From the NCBI GenBank assembly GCA_022823725.1, contig JAJEHL010000007.1, positions 24,434 through 88,433 on the forward strand: 64,000 bases of DNA, in the 5' to 3' direction. A model generated the notes under the pieces. That model worked only from the letters and a program-made list of their open reading frames with translations, did no database searches and was not told the DNA's origin. This document shows, in pieces, positions 1-8,800 of this stretch; within the stretch, counting starts at the first letter, position 1, and every line of letters begins with the position of its first letter. The position numbers were made by a program, and so were the translations under genes. Source of the DNA: Candidatus Latescibacterota bacterium (lineage in GTDB: Bacteria > Latescibacterota > UBA2968).

Positions 1-262
1 TTCGGACCCAGACCAAGACGCGCTGACGTATTTTTGGAAGCAGATCGCAGGACCGCGTGTGGGATTGCAAAATAGCAGTGGCCCATCTCCCGAGTTTCCG
101 GTGCTTGCACCGGCGGATTACATTTTTGAATTGCGCGTGGCGGACTTGATACAAGGTGTGGGCGATACGAGCAATGTGGCAGTCACACGGGTTCGCGTAA
201 CAGACCGCGGTGGGCGCGTGACCGAAACTGGCCTGACTCAGTTATTGGAGCGCGAGCAGTAA
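1..262 (+). CDS. C-terminal end of a PKD-like domain protein (cut by window edge)
   Basis: The frame is open from base 2 and ends at a TAA; only about 86 C-terminal residues are visible and the start lies outside the window. The visible part has the pattern of a PKD/K319-type beta-sandwich: an acidic opening (DPDQDALTYFW), a middle strand ending in PEFPVLAPADY and a closing strand FELRVAD. Such domains are usually found in secreted or surface proteins, where they act as spacers or adhesion modules. The catalytic or anchoring part, if any, is not seen. The family assignment rests on pattern only. Confidence 0.6.
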   Translation, partial: SDPDQDALTYFWKQIAGPRVGLQNSSGPSPEFPVLAPADYIFELRVADLIQGVGDTSNVAVTRVRVTDRGGRVTETGLTQLLEREQ

Positions 263-294
263 AAAAAAGCGTGAGCCTCTATCTACATAGGATT

Positions 295-326
295 AAAGAG
301 CAGGTAATTACCTGCTCTTTTTTTTT
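295..326. terminator. Bidirectional intrinsic terminator between the PKD-like gene and polB
   Basis: A perfect inverted repeat (AGAGCAGGTAA/TTACCTGCTCT) is flanked by A-run and T-run, so it works in both directions. It lies just after the + strand stop and directly at the polB stop codon on the minus strand. Confidence 0.85.
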
Positions 327-2451
327 AAAACAGACGGAGTTGGTCGCGTGGGATGGGTTGGATCAAGGGAAACAGGCGGCGAAATTCGCCATCGGGAAAT
401 AGAACGCGAAAACGCTCGGCCATATCGTGCAATCGGCGCAGTAAATAGCCCCGATCTTCGTCGTGAGTAAAAAATTCCGCGCGGGAAAGGGAGCCATCCT
501 GACACTGATAAACCGCGATTCGCTCGCCAATACGACAGCCTTTGGCAGCCGTTGCAAGCCGGCTCAGGTTCGGGTTTGAAAAGGTTTTTTTAGTAATGCG
601 CTCAAACCGGCAAAAATCTTCGGGATCAATCTTGCCGTCTTGCAACTTGCGTCCAAGGGATAGATATGCGCGAGAAACGGCTTCTGTATCGCCATCGACG
701 AGCAAGGGTGCGATCTGTGCAATAAATTGGCGAAAAATGCGTTCATCGCGCCGGCTTCGCAGGCTACTGCCCACAAGCGATACACCGCCGTTGTAATCGA
801 CGAGAATATAATTTTTTGCCTTGAGACTGATCATCCCTTTAAAGCGACCATCATGCGAAAGATGAATGCCTCGGGGCAAAGTAGCCGAAATCTCCTCAAT
901 GAGCTGTTTCTCATCAGTCTCTGTTTTGACATGCAGTGGCGCGACAAAGTAAGCCCCATCGGTATCCACTTCTATAATTTCCCCACCGGCATCGCGCAAC
1001 TCAGATACGAGTTGGCGGGCGATTTGCTGCCCAATTAAAGTAATTTTTTCCGCGGCGTGATAGTCATTAAAACACGCGCGTCCGTATCCCAGATATCCGT
1101 AAAAAGAATTGATGAGAATTTTGTAGCTGCCCTGCAACCCATTCCAATATGCGCGATCGGTTTCGTCACCCGCGCTTTGAAAATTGTTTTTTGCCTCAAG
1201 GCGTCGCTGCGTGAGATGTTCGAGCATGGGCAAAAAAGCATTTTCAGTGTCAGTCGCCGGGCGGATCTCCTGGGTTAACATAATCGATGGATAAAGACTT
1301 TCCACATCGGCTTTGACCACGCGCTTAAAAATGCCCGAAGCCACGAGTCGCGTATAGCCTCCACTAAAGCCCTTTGAGGGACGCGGTTTGGGAATGGCGA
1401 GATTGCGCCGCAGATAAAGCCCAACCATCAGGGCGTTGATTTTCTCTCCTGGCCCGCTGAGTGCGGCGTCTTGAAAGTTGTATGGCAAAATCTGTGTCTG
1501 ATAAAATTCGGTAGGAACGACCACCTCGCTTAGTGCTTTGACATCGCGTACATCGTCGAGCGCGTAGTTGATGAGACGTTGCGGATTGGTGCGCCAGGTG
1601 CGGGCAATATCTTCCCCATCGACAAACGTGCGCCCCGCCCGTTCAAGCCCAAGTGCGTGGATGACCTGCTTGAGGCCATAGCGCTCCAGCTTGCCCCCGG
1701 TATCATAACGCTGCACTTGCTGTAGCGTATCGATAATATGTCGCCCGTAGATATAAGCCGGGCGAAAACCCGGGATTCGTGCGCCAACTTTGAAGACGCG
1801 TTGCCCGTTTCCCTCGCGCAATGCCGACCCGTCTCTCCCCCATGTGAGGGCAATACCATAGTGCTGGGCGCGCGCGACGAGATAGGGCAAGTCAAACTCA
1901 AAAATATTGTGGCCTTCAATCGTATCGGGGTTGCGCGTTTCGATTACTTTGTTGAGGTTGCGAAGCAGGTCTGCCTCGCTCATATCCGTAGCACTCAGCA
2001 CGGTTTCAAAGCCACGCGAATCGGAAATTGAGATGAGAATGATCTGTGCATCGGGTGCCGAGGGATTGAGCGTAAGGGTCTCGATATCGAGTTGCAATCG
2101 GTGGAGATCACCGTAGCGCATGCCGCGAAATAGAGTTTGGCCCGAAAGCGTCAGATGCTGCCGCACGGGATTGTTAAAATTAAAATGCGGTATGCCATCC
2201 TGGGCGAGGCGGTCGCGTGCGGCGAGAAAATGGGACCAATTGTGAAAGTGTACCCGCGCGCGAAATTCGCCGCCGCCTTTGAGACGCGCGCAATCCGAAA
2301 CCCCGACCAGGCCAGACCGGGCGGACTCTTCGGGCGTCTCAACGAGCAACCACGGGGAAAAGGGTTGCAGGTCACAAGTATCGCGCGTGTACAACGCCAT
2401 CTGGTTTCCGCCGACGAGTTCGGCAGCGAGAACACCGGGGAGATAAGCCAT
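325..2451 (-). CDS. polB: DNA polymerase family B (stand-alone PolB/Pol II-like)
   Basis: Predicted 708-residue DNA-dependent DNA polymerase with 3'-5' proofreading. Exonuclease motifs are present in order: ExoI DIE (about D122/E124), ExoII HNIFEFD (N182 to D187) and ExoIII YALDD (Y296/D300). Palm motifs follow: motif A DVESLYPS (D382), motif B K-x3-NSFYG (about 444-453) and motif C DTD (D496/D498), so all catalytic carboxylates are kept. An upstream TTG at 2499 would extend the frame, but the ATG at 2451 has a GGAG eight bases before it and lies below a good promoter. Bacterial family B polymerases serve in repair and translesion synthesis; the role here is inferred. The gene is monocistronic. 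Confidence 0.93.
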   Translation of the reverse strand: MAYLPGVLAAELVGGNQMALYTRDTCDLQPFSPWLLVETPEESARSGLVGVSDCARLKGGGEFRARVHFHNWSHFLAARDRLAQDGIPHFNFNNPVRQHLTLSGQTLFRGMRYGDLHRLQLDIETLTLNPSAPDAQIILISISDSRGFETVLSATDMSEADLLRNLNKVIETRNPDTIEGHNIFEFDLPYLVARAQHYGIALTWGRDGSALREGNGQRVFKVGARIPGFRPAYIYGRHIIDTLQQVQRYDTGGKLERYGLKQVIHALGLERAGRTFVDGEDIARTWRTNPQRLINYALDDVRDVKALSEVVVPTEFYQTQILPYNFQDAALSGPGEKINALMVGLYLRRNLAIPKPRPSKGFSGGYTRLVASGIFKRVVKADVESLYPSIMLTQEIRPATDTENAFLPMLEHLTQRRLEAKNNFQSAGDETDRAYWNGLQGSYKILINSFYGYLGYGRACFNDYHAAEKITLIGQQIARQLVSELRDAGGEIIEVDTDGAYFVAPLHVKTETDEKQLIEEISATLPRGIHLSHDGRFKGMISLKAKNYILVDYNGGVSLVGSSLRSRRDERIFRQFIAQIAPLLVDGDTEAVSRAYLSLGRKLQDGKIDPEDFCRFERITKKTFSNPNLSRLATAAKGCRIGERIAVYQCQDGSLSRAEFFTHDEDRGYLLRRLHDMAERFRVLFPDGEFRRLFPLIQPIPRDQLRLF

Positions 2452-2498
2452 TGTATTGCTCCAATTTGTTGCGGGAGAAGGGGGAAGCAACTTGTTCA

Positions 2499-2527
2499 AA
2501 TATAGCCAATTTTTACCTGCCTTGCAA
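2499..2527 (-). promoter_or_regulatory. Promoter of polB
   Basis: Read on the minus strand: TTGCAA, 17-base spacer, TATATT, about 45 bases before the polB ATG. It fits the TTGACA-N17-TATTTT-like pattern of other promoters in this window. Confidence 0.55.
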
Positions 2528-2585
2528 TGTGAGGAGTTCTAAACCACGCAATCGCATATTCTACCAGACCTTTAATATGCGTTCT

Positions 2586-2617
2586 AACCGCCCGGTAACA
2601 ACGGGCGGTTTTTTTAT
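2586..2617 (+). terminator. Hairpin with T-run, first copy of the duplicated cassette
   Basis: AACCGCCCG/CGGGCGGTT with loop GTAACAA, followed by seven or more T. No + strand gene ends here (polB runs the other way), so it may act as an insulator or be a relic of duplication; a hairpin with the same GC stem lies at 5273-5309. Confidence 0.6.
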
Positions 2618-2642
2618 ACCTGCAGAGCACTCAAAAATTATT

Positions 2643-2717
2643 GCTAATTATTTCGCTATTTGGACTTGACAACAAATTTTTAATAGGATATTTTTCTTTT
2701 TGTGCTAATTATTTCGC
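2643..2717 (+). promoter_or_regulatory. Promoter flanked by two identical putative operators, before GWxTD protein A
   Basis: TTGACA (2666-2671), 17-base spacer, TATTTT (2689-2694). A 14-base sequence GCTAATTATTTCGC, itself an imperfect dyad, stands once upstream (2643-2656) and once downstream (2704-2717) of the promoter. The same arrangement precedes the BlaI-type gene at 5327-5407, so these are the best candidates for BlaI-family operators. That a BlaI-like protein binds them is inference. Confidence 0.65.
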
Positions 2718-2769
2718 ACAATATCACTCAGATTGATAAAAAGACTACTCTCTTTTGAAGGGAATAACA

Positions 2770-5235
2770 ATGCGATTTACAACTCATATCGGATTGATCG
2801 CACTGACATGCCTCTTAAGTTTCGGCTCGTCCAAAGGGGAAACAGCAATAGATTCGCTATTTCACATGGCAGAGCAACAAGTCGGTCATGTGAGTCGTGC
2901 GAAAAGCATTGTGGCCTTCAAGGAGATTATTTCCAAAGATAGAGATTACGCACCTGCATACAACGAATTGGCCAAACTGCACCTGTTGGACTACAGCGTA
3001 AATGGCCGACAGCGCGCAACGCGGATGATACAGCAGGCAATCGCAAGTGCCCCCGACAATATTGAGTATCGGCTGACACGCGGAAAGATTTGGTGGCATC
3101 AAGGCTTTCGATTTCGGGCATTGAACCAATTCAAGAACGTGATCAAAAAGCATCCGAAAAATACGGATGTCCTCAATAGTCTGGGTATGTTCTTGGTGTA
3201 TGATTTTCTATCACAGAAAGATAGAAGAGCGACATTAAGAGAGATGGACATGAGGTCCAGTGTATTCATAGATTTCAAGAGAATGGCAATGCGATCCAGG
3301 ATAAAAGATTTCAAAATCTTTGCCGATGAAGCCAAACAAGAAGCAATTCAGGTCCTGCGAAAAAGCATCCAATTGGATGGGACCAATCAGCAACCTTATT
3401 ATTTATTGGGCATACTCTACTTTGAAGACAAATATTGGGATGCCTTCCATGCCTTGATGCAAGCCCTGCGCGCGCAACATCCAGATGACAAAAATGCGCT
3501 CTTGTTCTGTGGCCTTGCCGCCTATCAAATTGGCGAGTTCAATGACTCACATGGCTATTATCAACGTGCCCTTGACTTGATGAGTATCGAAGAGCGCGAG
3601 TTGCTCGAATCTATCGACTTGCTTGCATCCGAAGAAGATCATGCATCCCGCGATACGACGCAGACGATAGATGCGCTATTGGAACGCGAGATGTTTTGGA
3701 AGCGCCAGGATCCGCTCTATTTGTCTGATTTTAACGAAAGAAAGATGGCGCACTTTGGTCGTATGGCATACTCAAATTTGCGGTTCAGGCGATTTTCAGA
3801 TGATGTCGAGGGCTGGCAGACAGACATGGGGAAGACCTATATCAAATTTGGAAGATATAGACTGCGCGTAACAACCTATAAAGGGACATGGGATTCTAAA
3901 GAGGCCTTGAATGCTGCAATGATGGAGTTCTGGTATTACGAAGATTTTCAGTTCCAATTTTGTGGCACGACGGATGATATCTGGAATTTTTGCGGCGGTG
4001 CTGTAGGCTACCTCCCAAGCGCGGTCCCTCCAGTAGAAATGAGTGCCTTTACGTTTGAGGGGTTAGTATCAAAAGCTGATACTGCGGGAGTACGACCGTA
4101 TTTTATGAGGAGAAAACCACTGGCTTCCTTTGCACCACGTACATTGGGAGAGGCCTCGCATCATACCTTCCGAAAAACAGCCCAACGCTTTATCGATCCG
4201 TATTTACAGCGAAAATACACCCTCCCCTATCAGATCGCCACCTTTGAAGAACAGAACAGGATACGCGTCGAACTAAGCTATATGATTCCAAAAAACCGAT
4301 TAACAGAAAATCCAGAAACGGGCAAGGTGCGTTTTTGGGATGGTGTCTTCTTCTTTGATCAGCAGTGGAATGATATGTATAACCACCGCAAATCCAGATC
4401 CCTCACTTTGCCACCACAGAAGCCAGCCTCCAATGCTGCTGCACGGCATCGCAACGATCACCTGTTGATCTCGCGCGCGGTATCTGTACGCCAGGACAGC
4501 TATCACTTTTCTGTGGAATTACTGGATCAAACATCTGGTCTTATTGGTGTGGCACGCGATAAGAAACCCTTCGTATATAACCAGGATTTTCGCCTGAGTG
4601 ATTTGTTGGTCGGCAGCGATATTCAAGCGAAGAAAGCATTGCCAGAAAGCCGTGACGATCTGCACATCACCCCCAATCCCGTCCGTACATTTTCACAGTC
4701 TGAACCGGTCTTTATCTATCTGGAACTGTATGATCTCCAACGCAACGATTTTGGCAGCACGCAGTATGAGATCTCCTACACCATCGGCAAGCCAGAAGTG
4801 GATACCCTGTCTCCGACCTTGTTCGCCTCTCAAAGTCTGATTGAGACCCTGGGCAAAATAGAGATTGATCTGCGCAGTGAACAAGCAAACCAAATTGCTG
4901 CCGAGGATTTGCAGACCGGACAATCACAGGATGATGATGTGCTCGATAGCGTATTTCCCGATAGCGATATATGGGGAGAGACAAAGGTTTATACGAGTGG
5001 TGGACAGGTCCATCACATCGCCGCTGAGGGCTTGAAGGTCAAGCGATCACGACAGGGCGATTTGACGCGAACTGTGACAGCGAATTACGAAGGTAATCGA
5101 GAAGATGATTTCACGTATTTGCAGATCGATGTGAACCAGGTGCCTGCGGGGATTTATCAATTGACCGTATTGGCAAGGGACAAGCGGACGGATCAGACGG
5201 ATAGGAAGTACGTTTATTTTCGTATTGTAAAGTAA
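2770..5235 (+). CDS. GWxTD-domain TPR protein A (exported)
   Basis: Predicted 821 residues. An N-terminal hydrophobic stretch (HIGLIALTCLLSFGSS) looks like a signal peptide. Residues about 30-290 carry TPR-like helices (for example YAPAYNELAKLH and PYYLLGILYFE). GWQTD near residues 348-352 is the defining motif of the GWxTD domain, which continues with YIKFGRY and the YYEDFQFQF region; the C-terminal third is beta-rich. GWxTD proteins are secreted or periplasmic proteins of unknown biochemical function. The ATG is chosen over an upstream TTG because GAAGGGA lies just before it. The protein is paralogous over its whole length to the product at 9887-12358, except for a divergent patch near residues 405-440. 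It has its own promoter with twin putative operators. Confidence 0.88.
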   Translation: MRFTTHIGLIALTCLLSFGSSKGETAIDSLFHMAEQQVGHVSRAKSIVAFKEIISKDRDYAPAYNELAKLHLLDYSVNGRQRATRMIQQAIASAPDNIEYRLTRGKIWWHQGFRFRALNQFKNVIKKHPKNTDVLNSLGMFLVYDFLSQKDRRATLREMDMRSSVFIDFKRMAMRSRIKDFKIFADEAKQEAIQVLRKSIQLDGTNQQPYYLLGILYFEDKYWDAFHALMQALRAQHPDDKNALLFCGLAAYQIGEFNDSHGYYQRALDLMSIEERELLESIDLLASEEDHASRDTTQTIDALLEREMFWKRQDPLYLSDFNERKMAHFGRMAYSNLRFRRFSDDVEGWQTDMGKTYIKFGRYRLRVTTYKGTWDSKEALNAAMMEFWYYEDFQFQFCGTTDDIWNFCGGAVGYLPSAVPPVEMSAFTFEGLVSKADTAGVRPYFMRRKPLASFAPRTLGEASHHTFRKTAQRFIDPYLQRKYTLPYQIATFEEQNRIRVELSYMIPKNRLTENPETGKVRFWDGVFFFDQQWNDMYNHRKSRSLTLPPQKPASNAAARHRNDHLLISRAVSVRQDSYHFSVELLDQTSGLIGVARDKKPFVYNQDFRLSDLLVGSDIQAKKALPESRDDLHITPNPVRTFSQSEPVFIYLELYDLQRNDFGSTQYEISYTIGKPEVDTLSPTLFASQSLIETLGKIEIDLRSEQANQIAAEDLQTGQSQDDDVLDSVFPDSDIWGETKVYTSGGQVHHIAAEGLKVKRSRQGDLTRTVTANYEGNREDDFTYLQIDVNQVPAGIYQLTVLARDKRTDQTDRKYVYFRIVK

Positions 5236-5272
5236 AGAACGGATACCAATTCATCGGTTGAGCCTTGATATT

Positions 5273-5309
5273 CATCCTAACCGCCCAGCAACAACGGGCG
5301 GTTAGGATG
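5273..5309 (+). terminator. Long hairpin after GWxTD protein A, second copy of the cassette
   Basis: Perfect 14-base stem CATCCTAACCGCCC/GGGCGGTTAGGATG with loop AGCAACAAC. It has the GC core and a similar loop to the hairpin at 2586-2617 but lacks a clear T-run, so termination strength is uncertain. Confidence 0.6.
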
Positions 5310-5326
5310 GACATTTAAAAATCATT

Positions 5327-5407
5327 GCTAATTATTTCGCTATTTGGACTTGACAACGAGTTTTTAATAGGATATTTTTCTGGAAACGGATATGCTAATT
5401 ATTTCGC
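5327..5407 (+). promoter_or_regulatory. Promoter with twin putative operators before the BlaI-type gene
   Basis: TTGACA (5350-5355), 17-base spacer, TATTTT (5373-5378). GCTAATTATTTCGC occurs at 5327-5340 and 5394-5407, on either side of the promoter, exactly as in the copy at 2643-2717. This suggests autoregulation of the BlaI-type repressor and shared control with GWxTD protein A. Confidence 0.65.
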
Positions 5408-5432
5408 ATGGCTAAATAAAAAGGAGCTAAAA

Positions 5433-5816
5433 ATGGCAAGACTGCGACAAGAGGGATTGACGACCCGTGAAATAGAACTCATACAGGTACTCTGGCAACA
5501 GAAAGAAGCAACCGTCGAAATGATCCAGGCAAAATTACCCAACCGATTAGAAGGATCAACCATTCGCACGCTCCTGCAAATCATGGAAGACAAAGGCTAT
5601 GTGACGCATGAAAAGCAAGGACGCGCCAATGTGTACCGCCCCGTAATCGAACAGCAAAGCGTCCAATCCTCTGCAATGAAACACATCATTCAAAAACTAT
5701 TTGGCGGATCAACCGAACTCTTACTGGCACGACTGGTTGAAGACGAAGATATAGACATGGACGATGTGGCGCGATTGCGCGAAAAACTCAAGCAACGCAA
5801 AGGAGGCACATCATGA
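5433..5816 (+). CDS. BlaI/MecI/CopY-family transcriptional repressor
   Basis: 127 residues. The N-terminal winged helix (LTTREIELIQVLWQ, then GSTIRTLLQIMEDKGYV) matches the penicillinase-repressor family, which binds dyad operators as a dimer and is inactivated by proteolysis started by a partner BlaR1/MecR1 membrane peptidase. The C-terminal half (SAMKHIIQKLFGG and a helical tail) matches the dimerisation region. The ATG has AAGGAG six bases before it. The stop overlaps the start of the M56 fusion gene as ATGA, so the two are translationally coupled. It probably represses its own promoter and that of GWxTD protein A. No beta-lactamase gene is nearby, so resistance is not implied. Confidence 0.9.
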   Translation: MARLRQEGLTTREIELIQVLWQQKEATVEMIQAKLPNRLEGSTIRTLLQIMEDKGYVTHEKQGRANVYRPVIEQQSVQSSAMKHIIQKLFGGSTELLLARLVEDEDIDMDDVARLREKLKQRKGGTS

Positions 5817-8800
5817 TCGATACACCTGCACTGGAACCCATTGCCATCTTCCTCCTCAATGCGACTATCAAGACCACCCTATTTATGGGGATTGTTCTAC
5901 TTGCCGTGTGGCTTCTGGGTACGCGACAAGCTTCCAAACGCAGTTTGCTTTTGAACTGGTGTCTTATTGGCGTACTGGTGATTCCCATCGCGTCTTTGTG
6001 TATGCCTTCACTGCGATTTCAATTTGATGCGCCATCATTCCCTTCAGAGCCAGTATTACCGCCCGCCGAACGTATTGTTGCACCCGATACACCTCTGGCA
6101 AAACCCATACCCGCATTGAAGCAACAAAGGGTATCTAATAGGGCGTTTTCAGAAAACCCAGAACCATCTCAAAATTTCGTATCTCCCCCACCTGCGCAAA
6201 TTGTTTTCGCCAAAAATGCCGAGACAAAATCAATTGATTGGACGACCTACATACTGAATAAAATCACTTCAGCGCATGCTTTGTATGGTGTGATGGCGGT
6301 CTATGCTATTGGCGTATTGGTTTTACTGATTCGGGTAATCTATTGCCTTATAATGGTTTATAAATTTCGCCGATCTCTATTACTCTGTGAAGACGAACAG
6401 CTTCGCAATGATCTACAGGTCTTAAAGAATCAATTGGGTATTCGGCGCTCTGTCGCACTCGCTGTCAGTGATAAAATCGGCAGCCCAACTCAGGTCGGAC
6501 TCTTGAATCCAGTAGTCGTATTGCCCGCGCCTATGGTCGAATCGCGTGGCCAGTTCGAATCGATTTTGACTCACGAACTCATTCATGTGAAGCGATGGGA
6601 TTGCCTCTATCGTCTGTTGGCAATGGTCGGCATGGCATTTTACTGGTTCAATCCCCTATTCCACCGCGTCAAACACCTGCTTTTTGAAGTTCAAGAACAA
6701 ACATGCGATGATTGGACCGTGACGACAACCGGCAATTCTGAAAGCTATGCAGATACGCTCCTGAATGTGGCGACCCTACTACGTCCTCGTCCTGCGATGG
6801 CCCTGGGCATGGACATGGCGCGACCAACTCAGGTCATGGAGCGGGTCAATCGCATTATCACCCTGGGCGGCCATGTGTCTCCGCGCGTTGGTCGCGTATC
6901 GGCACTGGTGTTGGCAGTGATATTTATCGGCGGGGCAACAACTATTGGCAGCCTGACCACTTCAAAAGTCGATCTCAATGATCAAAAGGTTGTGTTTGAA
7001 GATGGTATTGCCGTAACCGATACCAGCGACGTATCGCAGCGACTACTTCCGTTCAAAATGCGCGATGGTCGCATGTGGTGGCGCGGCGAGAATGGTCTCT
7101 ATTTACAGGATGGAGATGTGTGGCAAAAGTTCACATTGCCGGAAGGTGGTTCTTTCGAACAGGTACATGCCTTTATGCAAGCGCGCAATGGCTCAATATG
7201 GTTTGCTGGCATATATAAAAATGGGCCAATTGTCGTGCGCTTTAGTGAAAAGACATGGCAGATATGGGATTCAAAAACAACGGGCCTGGGAAAAATTACC
7301 GCTGGATATGACTTTGCCGAAGATGAGGCTGGCGGTATCTGGATTTCCCACCACGGTATGGGAAATATCAGAGCATACGGAGGCCCTGATCGCTTCAAAG
7401 GCGGAAACGGCGTCTTACACTTTGATGGCAAAGCGTGGCACAACTATACCGTGGAAGATGGATTGATTCACAATCGGGTTTACAATGTGGAAGCCGATTC
7501 CAAAGGCGGCGTGTGGATCGCAACCCTTCGCGGATTGAGCCACTACAAAGATGGAAAATGGGCCTCTCATATTGTCGATAGCGTGCCTGTAGAGGGCGTG
7601 CGTAATGGCAATAGATACGATGGCCGCAAGGTATATAAACTATTTTCTGATCGAAAAGGTACGCTTTGGGCTGTGCATGGATCGGTTATTGGGCGTACCA
7701 TAACGCGGCGCAGAGGCGGAATTTCCAGCTTTGACGGCACAGCCTGGACACACTACGATGCACATGATGGACTGCCTATCCATGCGTCTCGAAATATCTG
7801 GCAAACAGAAAATGGCGATCTGTGGTTTGGTACGCATTCAGGTGATCAACGGGATGTAGAGGCAAAAGGTCTGGTGCGATATAAAGACGGGATGTGGTTG
7901 CGATTTACGCGCAAACACGGTATTCCCAGAGATTCTGTATGGGGCCTGGTTGAAAAAGGCGATGGGTCTTTTTATCTGGGTGTTTCTGGTATTGTATCTT
8001 ATGAGCCACCTATCGGTCACCTATCAACAATATCTGGGAAAGTGATCGATCAGCGCGATGGCCAACCCGTAGCAAATATGGGAATATGGGTTGAATACGA
8101 CGATGGCGAGGTGCATGCCGGAACTATGACAGATGAAGATGGACGCTATCGCGTTGAAGTCACGCCAGGATCATACCGCGTGCGAATCGCGTCCAAGAAT
8201 GCAGCCGACCCTGTGACCGTTGAGGCAAAGCGCGAGAGTAAAATTGAAGACATTGACCTGCTCTTGCTCAACTCGCGCCGCATCTCTGGTCGCGTAATCG
8301 ATACATCCAATAATCCGATTGCCAATGCTGTCGTGGTGATTTCCGATGATACTTCAGAAGACCTGCGCCTATCCCCCCAGATCGTGACCACAGATGCCAA
8401 TGGAAAATTTGAAGGCTGGCAGGTATCGGGACCGAAGGCTACTTTTGAAGTCGCAGCAAAAGGATACACACAAATCGCGCGAGAAGTTGAAAATGCCATT
8501 GAAGAGCAAGTAGTGATTAGTCTCAAAAAAGGCAAGACGTTTCGCGGTCGCGTTGTGGATGAGTTGGGCAAACCCATTGCCTGGGCGCGTGTTGGGCCTG
8601 GACCTCCGCCGGATCCAAAAAAGAAAGGATATACATTGCCCGCATTGCCCTTCCAGCGCAATACTTATACGGATGCGTCGGGTTTGTTCACTATAAATGA
8701 CGTAGCGGGTGGTCACATCTGGGTGAATCATCCCAAGACCGGAATGGTGAATCAAGAGGTTATGCCTGCCGATGATGTGATAGATATCCGCATAGAGCGT

